Source of the DNA: Serpula lacrymans var. lacrymans S7.9
Lineage: Eukaryota > Basidiomycota > Agaricomycetes > Boletales > Serpulaceae
Reading direction: 5' to 3'
DNA: 64,000 nucleotides
Assembly: GCF_000218685.1 (NCBI RefSeq)
Contig: NW_006763293.1
Span: 62,001-126,000 of the forward strand
The position numbers were made by a program, and so were the translations under genes. The notes below the pieces were generated by a model. It was not told where the DNA came from. It saw only the letters and a program-made list of their open reading frames with translations, and did no database searches. Shown here piece by piece: positions 9,270 through 19,745 of this stretch. How positions within the stretch are numbered: the stretch's first letter is position 1; the number at the start of each line of letters is the position of its first letter.

Positions 9270-12225
9270 CTAATATGCCTTCATCCACCTGTGCATGCAA
9301 AGCTCCCACAGCCGTATTGTGCTCAAATGCACAGATTCCAAGGCCTTTGGCATATTTGTCTTCAGTGTTTCAAAAGTGCAGTCACAGTTGTCACAGAGAT
9401 ATTTCTTAACTCGGCCCCAAAACAATTCAATGAAATTAAGTTCACAATTGAACTTGGGCAAAAATATGCAAAGGTGTCCAGCATTCTCAATAACTTCTTG
9501 AACAAGATATTGTTGCTGTTGAAAGTCGGGCTGGAGTTCCAAGATACGCTTGTTCAGCAGGCTGTGGCACGACCTTCACATTTGGATGCACACTTTCCAT
9601 GATGATGTGGCTGATAGAGACCACATTCTGTGAGAACAGCTTTGATCCCTTTTGGCTCGTTAGGATACTGTGGATGGCTGGAAGGGAATACCATTTCTTG
9701 CTCCACTCTGACTCCATCTTGAATGAACCAGTCATTCCGCATGCGAGCCTGTTTGCCACCAGGATTAACATTTATACAAGACGCTACCAGAGCATCAGCA
9801 GCATATGCCGAGTGCCTCTGAGAGTTATCAATCAGAAACAAGGCCTGATACCCAGCACTGTGGACTTGTTCAAATGCAGGTATGATTTTTTCTGCAAGCT
9901 GATGGAGAAATGCTCAAAGGCCAGATTCAACTTCTAGCTGAAAGAGCAAACACTGACTTGTTTCACAAACATCTTGCCATTCCAGTAGCCTTTGTAATTC
10001 TTCCCATACTCCAAACTTGAAGATTGCCCTGCTTCTGCAATATGACCAACAGTCAAACAGATTACATTGCTGCAATAGATTCCTCGCCCTGCACCTTTTT
10101 TTTATAATGCATGCTTGTCCTCCAAAACCCAGTATTTGTCAGCGCTGTCATTTGCCTGTGCAGTCATCTCATCATGGGCACAAATAACAAAGTGCTGCTC
10201 AACATAATCTTGAGGTTTGGTAACCAGTTCAGAGTCCACATCCCCAACAACATAATGAACCAGCCTTTGCGCATATTTCTTCATCTCTGGCAAAAAGTGG
10301 CTCTGGCAATAATCCACAACATCATCTGGTTGGTCATGTCCATCAAAATAAAGGGCCTTTTTATTAAGAACAAAGCTTGAAGGAAGTGTCTAGCCACTTG
10401 CTGAGAGCAATCAGGGACTGGAACTAGAGTCCAATGTGAGTAACTATATTATTAGAGAGTATGACAGGTATACAGTACCTAGAGTCCAATGTGAGTAACT
10501 AGAGAATAGGAAGCATTGGACTCTGCAATACTGTCCGAAGTTTTGTAAACAAAGGTAAACAAAGCAGCCACAAAGGCGAAATAATAGAGAACACAATCAA
10601 TAGTGAATGATAGAAGAATAGATAGAGAAAGGAATGAAAATATATAGGTAGCACAAAGATGCAGAATCACCAAAACTAACACTTTTTGTGTGAGATATAG
10701 CGAAATCCTTCACGGTGCAACCACCAACAAGCAGTTGACAGAGAAATTCCTCAACCAACTTTGAGGTGAATTTATGGGAATAACTTGAGCTCAAAATGCT
10801 TCTTAAGCCCGCATGGCATTTCCTCATTAACAATCTGACGGCCATATTTCTCCAATTCAGCTGGAATCAGTTTGCTTTGCGTGAACTGTGCTAATTTCTC
10901 TGGGTTTGTGGCCCACTTGTGTGAACAAACATATTCCCGCAATTCAGTGGCAACAACAGAATCCCAGAGGAGTAAGTAGACCTTGGCATGCTGGCCTGTC
11001 TGTGACTTTGGGAGCTCCCGTTGAGAAATTCACAACCTCGCCCACTTGCAAAGCTACTGGCCGCCTAAAGCAGCAGCAAATCTGTGGTTTTCTGCTGCCC
11101 GTACTGAAGCATCAGTTAATAGGTGACCATTCTTTATAATGAGTGCAAGATGGCTCTGAATAGCTCATGTGCAGTGTGCCTGCAGTCCACTCGGTCCACC
11201 AACAAATATTGTCTTCTTTGACTTAATCAGCTTCTCTATTGCCTAAAGAGCATTCCTTAGCTCGTCCATTTTCCTCTCCCTCTCTTCCCTCCAATGGATG
11301 CGGTAAGGCACGTCAAGTTTCTGCTGTTTAAGCGGAGCAGTAGCAGACAGACAGTTGGTTTGCCCTTTGGTCTGAACTCCCGCTCTGCACTTGTTTTAAT
11401 CTGACTCATAGCCAGTTTTGTCATCACCTTCAATGTTTGTGTCTTTGGAGAGATATCCAGTGTAAGTTTTCATCTTTCTGGAGCTGGACGAATCATCAGA
11501 CCAAGCAGATGGCACCAGTGTGTTCAATGAGTCATGGGGCACTGGCTGGGACTGATTCGTGCTTGCTCGCACAAACACTCTCTGCATCATGGCAGTTTGT
11601 GGGTCATTGCTACATGTGTGGTGAGCATGGCACCAGATCAAAGCTTTTAATTTATCAAGACTTACCACATTTTTGCTTCTCTACACTTCTCTATGCATTC
11701 TTGCGCTGCTTGGTCCTGCCTTTAATGTGTCCATGCAGAGTGTCCATTGTATCCAAGTGTTCTGTTTGCCTCAGCTGTTTTCCAATCAGCAAACATTCTT
11801 GTTGTTTGAATCTCCTCAAATCCAGTGCAGTTTCCCAAGGCCTCAACTTCTGCTCTGAGCTCCTGCAGGTTTGCTTCCAGCTCATCACCCTCCATTTTAC
11901 AGATGCTCTCAGAATCCGACCAACTGCTCTCAGGATTCAATGGCATTTCATACTTGCTGCTACTGGGCCAGCAGACATTAACCCCATCGGAATCACATTC
12001 CAAGTCCAGCTCCATGGGCGTGTATCTGGGTCTGGCATGGTCTGCTGGTGCAAGATGCATGGCCATGTCATTGTCAGCATCTCCCTCGAGCCATTCAGGT
12101 GTCGCTCCTGCACAGTATTGGACTGCAGATTCTGGTCCATGTTTGGGTGTAGCGGTGACTCTGCTAGTGGGCCATCTTGCAGCTCTTGCTCGAGCAGCCT
12201 TCAGTTTTTGGGCTTTCTTGGACAT
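9270..12225 (-). pseudogene. Degenerate DDE_3-type transposase of the 8535-12366 element
   Basis: Reading on the minus strand, the gene starts near 12225 (MSKKAQKLKAARARA) with an acidic, partly helical N-terminal part. A middle region follows with ELREYVCSHKWATNPEKLA and similar helical stretches. The C-terminal catalytic part includes RNDWFIQDGVRVEQEMVFPS and FLPKFNCELNFIELFWG with the following KKYL. The last block is the final DDE motif (N-F-I-E) typical of DDE superfamily endonucleases (pfam13358-like). Fragments lie in all three minus frames, so frameshifts and stops are numerous, and an unrelated non-coding stretch of about 300 bp interrupts it near 10.4-10.7 kb. It is clearly inactive. 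Confidence 0.8.
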
Positions 12226-12368
12226 CGGGGGGAGGGCAAGATAGTGTCTCATTCAATCCACCACTCATCTCGTCCCTCAGTACTGTACATAGGGTTAGGG
12301 TTAGTTTGTTAACCACATCAATTTGGCCACTGCACCAAACAAGCAGCGCCTAAGTGAAGAGCACCATA

Positions 12369-13335
12369 GCTCAAAATCAATTCTTATAGCTCATATAACC
12401 AAGGTGCTGTGTGAATTGAGTAAGTGTGTGATAATAAAGAGTGAACCAATAATACCGGCGTTGAGGCACTCAAAGCTTCAATAGAACACTTTACATGTTG
12501 ACACCATTTTCTGTAAGCTGTTAGAGTATGTTGGAGAATTGGTCCCTCAGAGCATAGGAGTAAGCATGGGAGAAGGATCTTTTGGCAAATGAATGCCATA
12601 AAATGTAAATACCATGTAAAAAAGTATTATACTATCATTGGACACTGGATGCATCAAGAAGGCCCTAGTTGGCTATGAAAGTTTATATTAGTGACATCCA
12701 ACATCACGTGAGGTGACAAGTCTGTGACAGTCCTGAAAGACAAGTGATGCCGGGGTGCCAACGAGGATAAGGCAGATTAGCAAGTTCCATCAACAGGACA
12801 GGCGGATCAAAGACACTATGCTATGAGTGATGATACTATCACCAAAAGATATACTGTAGTACTATTATGTGCTAGATATGTGGTTAGTATAGATATGAAT
12901 TAAATCTCACTCATGAACTAGCTCAGTGGAATGAGCATCATCAAACTCCTTCATATTGCTTTCCGGAAGGACCCAATGCCCACGATACTTCTTGATAGCC
13001 CATGTGGCCTGCATGCTATTGAGGCCCTTCTGATACCCATCAATAAACTGCCGAGATCTGATTGCAAATCTAGAAAATATTGGTGCCTTAATGGATTTTG
13101 TTTATTTACAATTTCAGTCAGAAGATTATAGCCTGTCTACAACAACAAATGTAATAACTTTCTTCAAACTGCATGGATGAAAAACCAGAAACCGCAAGAA
13201 TTTAGGAAATGCAAAAATGCTACACTTTGCGGTTGTCAATTTTTCTTAGACATCGACACAGAGTAAATTTTGATTTGTTCTCATCCTGTCACGATTCTGT
13301 AACACCAAAAATGTGACATAGGATGCCCCCACATG
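12369..13335. other. Decayed repeat-block DNA with one coding-like remnant
   Basis: Mostly AT-rich, with many stops. On the minus strand at about 12913-13075 a short open stretch reads RSRQFIDGYQKGLNSMQATW and continues as AIKKYRGHWVLPES. It looks like a fragment of a multi-copy transposon-borne protein, but I cannot name the family. Confidence 0.35.
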
Positions 13336-13653
13336 AGGCCTACCTTACATACTTCAGATAACACCTTGAAGCAGGGGCCACCTTGTTGTGGTTTACTTCT
13401 TTATTTTGAGGAGCAAAGGTACCTAAGCTCTGAAAATTTTTCCCTGAGCTTTCATCTCAGTGACCTATTGGTTGTAGAAGAAAGCCTGGATTTTTTTATA
13501 CAAATGGCTGACCAATGTATTAAACTGATTGTCTGGCTGTTCATTCTCTAGTTGGTGCACCTGACACCCTTTGTTTTGGTTTTGGGCAGCCTGCACCCTA
13601 TTTCCACAACCTCAGGACATGTGTCCCTCTTGGCCACAATTGTAGCAGTTGCC
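13336..13653 (-). pseudogene. Retrotransposon gag remnant with CCHC zinc knuckle
   Basis: On the minus strand immediately below LTR A2, the frame gives GNCYNCGQEGHMS-stop-GC. This is a CX2CX4HX4C zinc knuckle in which the residue before G-C has become TGA, probably from CGA. The downstream frame (QAAQNQNKGCQVHQL ...) stays open for about 40 codons and then decays. Zinc knuckles of this type are nucleic-acid-binding modules of LTR retroelement Gag proteins. Confidence 0.6.
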
Positions 13654-14430
13654 TGTTACAACCAAAGTTTCTATACTCTGGTGCACGGCAAGGATAGGCA
13701 AGGAGGGGTGAAACTCCCTTAGATAGAATCAAGTTAGTTGACGGTATTTAACAGGAGGACTTGCTGAGGAGTCTCCTTGATATATTGGGGTTTATTCCTG
13801 GTACCATAGGTTACCAGGTCTCACAATTAGCTACCAACATTGGTTTTAGCCCTAGTCTGCCGCTCTGACTTTCCATGGGCATGTGTGCACTTTTGAGTTT
13901 TGGTTGTCGTGCCACACACACTGGATCTATTCTCACACTCCCCCTCCTTTCATTCCCCCTCTGGTCATCATTAAACATTATAGACCCAAGGGGGCAACTA
14001 CTTCCCATGGGTGCCATTATCACTACAACACTGAAGAGGGTATCACTTCCCCTTGAGTGGCAGGGGAAATGTCATGTGTGTCAAAGACAAAGACCTAAGG
14101 CTCTACTGTACAATTTGTAAGTCAAACCTCATGCTACAACATGTGCCACTATGGTTGTGGTTGGCTGGGACCAGGGTTGCCCGGAGGGCCATAATATATA
14201 ATACATCTACAGACTATTTGTACATGTGTATTATACAGTTAATAAAAGTGGTGGCTGATGATGTTATAGGGTGCAGCCAGCCCATATGACCAGCTCCACC
14301 ACGTGAGAGAGTTGTAGCTCAAAATAAAAGCAAAGCAGTGCAGCATGAGAAAGTGAAAGTATAAATGGACTTTGAAATAAAAAGGAAAGTGCCACATGGC
14401 ATAAGTGCCCAAAAGGAGAAAGAAGTTACA
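13654..14430 (-). mobile_element. LTR A2, second copy of the A-family LTR, expanded and inverted
   Basis: On the minus strand it starts TGTAACTTCT at 14430 and ends GGTTGTAACA at 13654. It matches LTR A1 in order: GCCATGTGGCACTTTCC, the GTGGAGCTGG block, ACACATGTACAAA, GGAGACTCCTCAGCAAGTCC, then GTGCACCAGAGTA. Between the third and fourth blocks about 390 bp (about 13805-14190) is present that A1 lacks, so either A2 gained an insertion or A1 lost a piece. The flanks (TTGCC and GCTGA) do not form a target duplication. Confidence 0.75.
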
Positions 14431-14439
14431 GCTGATATG

Positions 14440-14466
14440 GAAAATGTTGGCTGTGCCAACATTTTC
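14440..14466. repeat. Perfect 12-bp-arm hairpin
   Basis: GAAAATGTTGGC, a 3-nt TGT loop, then the exact reverse complement GCCAACATTTTC. It lies 10 bp outside the 5' end of LTR A2. The role is unknown. It may be a fused pair of terminal repeats or a structural terminator. Confidence 0.8.
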
Positions 14467-14580
14467 TCTTGCATGTATTGTAGCTTAATAATATGGTCTA
14501 AAATCCAAAAAAGGAATAACATAGAATCCTAATATGCAAACATGTAACCTGGATTGATAACACTTTTTTGATTGACTACC

Positions 14581-16247
14581 ATGCCCTACAGACACATTAG
14601 CAAGGATATCAAGGAGCATGCTCTTTGGCTGATAGAACACAGCTACATCTGCAACATTTTTGGCATCTCTGAGCATTCTCTTTGCTGCTAGCAGGCCAAT
14701 CATGAGACATTCGGCTCTGTAGCACCTCCTATATACCCTATTCAAGGCTGCCCACATATCCTCAATGCAAACCAAGCCGAGGGAATATATTCACTGCTTG
14801 ATAATGTTCCGGAGATATACCTGGACAAAATTCAAGACTGGTTAGTACTTGCACATGATGTGCACACATCAAAGACCGCCCTTTTCAAGAATATTAGAGA
14901 TGCAGGGCTGACCTATAAGATACTGCAAAAAACAGCATCAGACAGAGATAATGATTTAAGGGAGGAGTGGTTGCAGGACATAAACACACACTTCACAGCC
15001 AGGCAATTTATCATGATTGATGAAACCAACAAAAATGACTGGACAATCTATCAATACTATGGACAGGCGCCAAAAGGTCGTCGTGCTATGGTTCAGGCTA
15101 ATTTTGTCTGGGGAGAACACTACGGTCCAGGAGCGGCACTCACACTTGATGGGTATCTATCTGCCATGGATATATTCCATATCACTGTCAATGGCAAGGA
15201 CTTTTTTGATTTTTGTTTTAAACAGTGTGGTATGCTTTCTCATTTATATTTACACTTATTGTTCTGATGTGTTACTACTGCTTATGATGAACCCATATCC
15301 TCAAGACAAAAATATTATTATCCTCAGCAGCTGTGCAATACACAAACTGAATGCTCTGCAGGAAGTCATAGAAAGTATAGGGTGTATGTTGATTTCTTTG
15401 CCACCCTACTCCCCAGACTTGAATCCTATCAGGGAGAGCTTTAGTTGTGGTATGGTTTGGTCTTTTTAGCTTGATTTGTAGGCTGTGTCATACCCGTACC
15501 AGAGGACAAAACTCCAGAATCTCCAAAGGAGATACTGTATTTCCTCAAGTCCAAACCTCCCAAACCTTTGGTATTCTCAGGATTATGCTCCTCATGGCCT
15601 GCTGGTCGGCATAACCTGTGCCCCACCCCCACATGGTACTCCGGACTCCTGTTCTGATACTCCTGCACCGGACTTCTAGTCCGTCATATGCTTTCCTATG
15701 CACATTCTTGTACTCCTCATGGACTCTGTAATTTAGACCTTATGATACACTCCTTGCACATATGTTTCTGTCTCGCTAGATAATTGTCCGCATGGAACTC
15801 CGTACCTACATTACAAGTTACTCCTTATGAGCTCCTACTCCTCCGTTAGTATATAAGTTGTAGCTCCTGTACTCCGTTCCTGCAGTTCAAATATCAACTA
15901 GATTCCCTCGCCTTTTTACAAGTCCCTTTCTAAGTCTTTCTAACCCTTCTCCGAAGGATCTTTACTCTGCTCCCTTTTCATCCTCTACTCTCATCTGTCT
16001 TTTCCAACAAGTTAGGGATCAAGGTCCATGGAAGGGCCTAGTGCAAGAGCTAAGCCAATTTCCCACCTTGTACTCTGTTACCCCCTACTCCATCTCTGTA
16101 CTCTGTAAGGTCATGGTTCTGACAGGCTGACATTTTGTGTTTTTTAGTCAAAGGCTGGATTCACTGTAACTACCTTCACATTCAAGTGAAGCAGCTTCAG
16201 GATACTCTTGTTCTTGAGGCCGCATATGCTGCGACAGCTAACAAGGA
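14581..16247 (+). pseudogene. Second mariner-type DDE transposase gene, split by a solo LTR in its intron
   Basis: The open frame from ATG 14581 gives MPYRHISKDIKEHALWLIE, an HTH-like start. It then has a single in-frame TAG at 14680 where a tryptophan is expected, and continues through FIMIDETNKNDWTIYQYYG and RRAMVQANFVWG (first catalytic Asp). Around 15234-15278 an acceptor has been lost and the frame shifts. The next block has MNPYPQDKNIIILSSCAIHK and LPPYSPDLNPIRESFSC (second Asp and last catalytic position). The exon ends at 15449, and the next begins at 16148 with KGWIHCNYLHIQV. The join G-TC is in frame and uses GT-AG. The end has TGA codons at D/G-W positions, marking decay. It is a Tc1/mariner-like DDE transposase, now inactive. 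Confidence 0.8.
15486..16124 (+). mobile_element. Solo LTR C (639 bp) with 5-bp TSD GGCTG
   Basis: Begins TGTCATACCC and ends GGTTCTGACA, so the ends form TGTCA/TGACA. Perfect GGCTG lies at 15481-15485 and 16125-16129. It is rich in ACTCC/TACTCC motifs, with a TATA box (AGTATATAAG) near 15848. No internal coding adjoins it. It sits in an intron of the second mariner-type transposase. Without it and one duplication that intron would be 54 nt. Confidence 0.9.
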
Positions 16248-16277
16248 TTGAGGGTGATTTTCTCACTCTGGATATAA

Positions 16278-16585
16278 TATAGAGGCTATTTTGTAGTATA
16301 TATCTGTTGTTCTCTGTGTAAAAATGCACATAACATTATTGTATTGAGTCCAATTACAAAGGTAAATGAGTGTGGGTAAAACTAAATACTGTGATCTTTC
16401 TTATATCTATTCTACATCTTCAGAACACAAGCCCAGGTGAGATGCTTGAATTCTGCTTCCCTATGCTGTTGCTCTATAATGGTCGTCAAATCATATCCCC
16501 CACACAAGGCCAGTTATAATCACAGAATAAATTTTCGGGTGAAGGTCCGAAATTCACTTACATTATATAATATAATTTTTACAGT
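16278..16585. other. Right end of the repeat block
   Basis: AT-rich DNA between the transposase remnant and the start of the carboxypeptidase 3' flank duplication at 16586. No gene and no clear terminal repeat found. Confidence 0.35.
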
Positions 16586-17453
16586 GGCACGGTGCTGCCT
16601 AGAACTTGATTGTGACTGGTCAGCGAGTAACAACAACTGTGTATATAACACAAACATGTCGTTGGTACACTGTTAATATAAACATTGATGTACGCCCTTA
16701 CAATTAATATAAGCAACAACATGGAAACTGACTGCTCGTGCATTACAAGATCAGGTTTATGTGGTAGCAGTGCCTATTCACGGGGTATCCCTAAAGCCCA
16801 TCAAATATTGCATGATCTGGAACGCAGCCTAAAGAACAACGAAGAGAATTAATGTCGTTCAAGTCTATGAATAATCAAGTGTCTTACCACAGGAGCGAAT
16901 TGGGGAACCCTGAGGGAAGTTCGACCAGGTCAGTATTCGTTTGTGACTGGATGAGAACGAAGTCTTACATGTGTCCACTGAGAGCGACTTCGAAATACGT
17001 TAAGCCTCGCTCAGAATGCATATTTCCATATGCGCCAACTCCATCGACGATGAAGCTGTCGTTCGCGATGGGCGCTTGGAAACCTTGCATACCGTTCCCT
17101 GATTTCTCCAAGGTTAGCACAAGTGATGCCACCATGACAGACGATATTACTCACAGGTCATGCTATTAAGATACGCCATCGTCATGTAAGTCAGCAGATC
17201 TGATGAGAGGCATTACACTTACTTCTGGATCACGATCCTCGTTCTTGATGACAGACATCAGCTGCATGTTCAGAACACAACGGAAAGACTCACCCTTCAG
17301 CGATAAGAATGAAATCAGCAAGGCCATGGACGATCACACTCCTCTGGCTCTTCTCAATCACGTTCGGCAGAACAGTGAACGCTGGAGGCAAGCTTCCATC
17401 TCCGTTGGGGAAGACGTTGACGTTCGAGCATTCGGTCCATTCCGTATCAACAG
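16586..17453 (-). repeat. Intact-side copy of the duplicated carboxypeptidase 3' segment
   Basis: Direct repeat partner of 4025-4714, starting at GGCACGGTGCTGCCT and ending at ATCAACAG. It contains the 179 bp (16916-17094) missing from the left copy. It includes the 3' UTR and exons 13-17, plus part of exon 12, of the intact gene. Confidence 0.92.
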
Positions 17454-19183
17454 GAGCGTGAATAGCTTCCTTCACCTCTTTGCGATTAAAGTATATAGGA
17501 GACTGCTGTTGAGGGAAGGATCCACTAGACTTCACACGTCAGATTCAGTTCAAAGGCAAACCAGAGGAACCTTACGGGAATCCAAGAACGTCCCACAAAA
17601 TTGGGTACTGGCGTAAAGGTGATATCTAGTTAGTGGGCAATCTCGCTAATGCGTAAGGAACTGACGGTATCCCAGATGCGATAAATATCAAAGGCAGGGT
17701 TGATTATCAGGGCATTATTGAAGATTTCATCCCAAACATCACAACCTTGGTCGAACTCTATTGAAGTTCCGGGTAATGGAAGGAGGCCCTGTGGAGGGTA
17801 TGTGACGTATTTCTCCATATATCCGGTATAGTTACAACTCGCGGCCTGCTTTTCAAGTGTTGCCAAGAAGGTTTGGCTAGATTCAGATAAATGAGCAACG
17901 TTTGTGGGCCAGGAGTGCATGGGACGAACTTGAAAGAGAATAGACCAGTGTATTTATTTACGAAATCCACTGCAGGGATCTCTTCTTGCACGACGTCCCA
18001 TGACAGGGATGCTGAAAAGAAGAAGCTTTGGTATATGGTGGCGTTTGGCCAAAACCAACAACTCACGATCGCTAACCCAGATGCCTTGCAAAGAGAGGTC
18101 AAGGAGAGTTGGGTTTTCATAAATGTAGTTGGCAATATCTGTAGGGCCAAACTATCAATATGCCCACGCAACGAACGCATCGGTAGAACACACAAGGTAT
18201 ATAAGTTCCTGCATACTGTGAAAGTATTAGGTGGCATACACGATTTACTCTGAAAACAGCATGCTTACACTTTCGCCGGTCAAGTAAAGCTTCTTTCCTT
18301 GTAACTCAGAGAATACTTCGAGGAATTGCTGCATGAAACCGACAAGCTGAGCGGCGAGGTCATCTTCATTCTACGGTTGATGTTAAGATTCATGATAGCA
18401 CACTACCCCTTTGTGGACGTACCTGAATATTTGGCGTCCCCTGAGAGAAACCAGTTCCCACTGGCTGCTCAACCCACAAGACGCTGGAAAGGTTGGTCCA
18501 ACTATGTTCATTGACTGTGGGCTTGGCTTGCCCCCAAGCCCAGCTCAATGGCTACGAGAATATAAGTAAACGTCAACAAACATGGCATGCAAAGTAATAG
18601 CTGACCCCGTTCTCTTGAAGTAAACCTTCCAGCGAAGAACAACCAGGGCCACCATTAGTCCTTGAATCAATATGAATTTCAACGAAACGAAAGCCATGTG
18701 GGGCTCAAGGAAATTATACCAGAAGATGATATCATCTAAACTTCCTTCAGGTCCAGGAGGGAAAAACCAGAAGAATAGCTATAGCAGAAGGCCGTACAAG
18801 TCAATATATAGTATCCAAAAGTAATACTGCAGCCTCACCTGGCGCGTCTCGTTCGGACTGTTACTGATTGGTAGCAAACCTGCCCAACTTGGACCTACGT
18901 CGAAGTCGACTAAGGGGAGTGATGAGCCATTCACGTAGAACTCTATGTAAAAACACATGTCAAGGTGAATATCAGATAGCTAGCCAAGTGGGATCTTACC
19001 TGAAGCCTTAGGATTTGTGAACGTGATGTTCTGCACACCACTACTACGTTTGACAGGACCTGCATTACTGGTTTGCCAGCGCTTTGCAGCCTCCAGTTGA
19101 CGCGCTCTGACTTCATGCTTCGTAATTTGGCGTGCGCCGACGCTGGCGACAGCGACGAGAGCGAAGAGAAGGTTCGACCACAT
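16778..19183 (-). CDS. Serine carboxypeptidase, peptidase family S10
   Basis: A secreted or vacuolar exopeptidase that removes C-terminal residues. Seventeen exons total 1515 nt (504 aa) with every phase matching: 19000-19183, 18839-18942, 18720-18778, 18606-18660, 18423-18551, 18269-18370, 18194-18215, 18067-18138, 17930-18011, 17666-17876, 17576-17607, 17294-17524, 17223-17243, 17155-17162, 16969-17098, 16888-16909, 16778-16828. The signal peptide is MWSNLLFALVAVASVGA. Family marks in order are NGGPGCSS (oxyanion region), TGESYAGTYIP (nucleophile Ser, split by an intron), GLADFILIAEGTR (Asp) and SGHMVP (His). Several exons are tiny (22, 21, 8 and 22 nt), and without them the Asp-flanking and His regions do not join. 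The gene appears intact. Its 3' end is duplicated at 4025-4714. Confidence 0.92.
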
Positions 19184-19745
19184 GACGGGACTTTGATAGG
19201 CTCCTCAGTTCTGTTAGGCACTCTTATAAAGTGCAAATATCTGACAGAAAGATAAGTTGAGGGCGCTTCATGCGATGTGATTTTATAGTGCGAGACTGAT
19301 AGTTGCATGCGGTGCGCGCTTCGGGTGCCGTTACTATCTATTTATTGCTGTGAATCCCCCATAACGCTGGAGGAAGGCCTAAAGCATTGCACCATGTGAT
19401 GATTGCGACCGGGAACGTTTGGGTAGTCCTTTGTGGAAGAGAACAAATATGTAGCGTTGCTCGGAAATTCGGAAGGTGTTGACTCCAGCCGTGACTCAGG
19501 CACATACATATAATACTGGAGCCTTAAAGTATTATGCACCTTGCTTTCAGCCCAGAGGGGCCTAAAGATGTAAAACTCAGTCGGGTACACCACAAACGTA
19601 TAGATAGTGATAATGATGGATACAATGTATAGATCTCTACATATAAATATACATCTAGTGCCAATCTAATGCCTTCTAATCCCACCGCTTTCAAGTTCTA
19701 TAGCTATAAAAGTTCACCTATGATCATGATAAAAACCTGAAATTG
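19184..19745. other. Intergenic region between carboxypeptidase and Pdx2
   Basis: Contains the presumptive carboxypeptidase promoter near 19184-19300. A minus-strand open frame at 19342-19593 has no recognisable features and is not called. Confidence 0.4.

Larger units (their letters stand above)
8535..12366 (-). mobile_element. Tc1/mariner-IS630-type DNA transposon with TA target duplication
   Basis: The element has terminal inverted repeats starting TGGTGCTCTTCACTTAG, perfect for 17 bp and then degenerate to about 40 bp, at 8535 and (inverted) 12366. Each end is followed by a TA dinucleotide (8533-8534, 12367-12368), the target preference of the Tc1/mariner superfamily. The 3.8 kb between contains one decayed transposase gene on the minus strand. 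Subterminal palindromes lie at 8948-9065. A 22-bp direct repeat (CTAGAGTCCAATGTGAGTAACT) occurs at 10424 and 10479 within a non-coding insert of about 300 bp in the transposase region. The transposase is broken, so the element could move only if a transposase were supplied elsewhere. Confidence 0.85.

Noticed and set aside
10424..10500. 22-bp direct repeat as target duplication of an insertion
   Set aside because: The copies are only 33 bp apart and the unit looks like a partial tandem duplication, not the ends of an element.
12288..12304. AGGGTTAGGGTTAG, telomere-like repeat
   Set aside because: Only about two TTAGGG units, inside the terminal region of a DNA transposon. Too short to suggest a telomere or a telomere-fusion scar.
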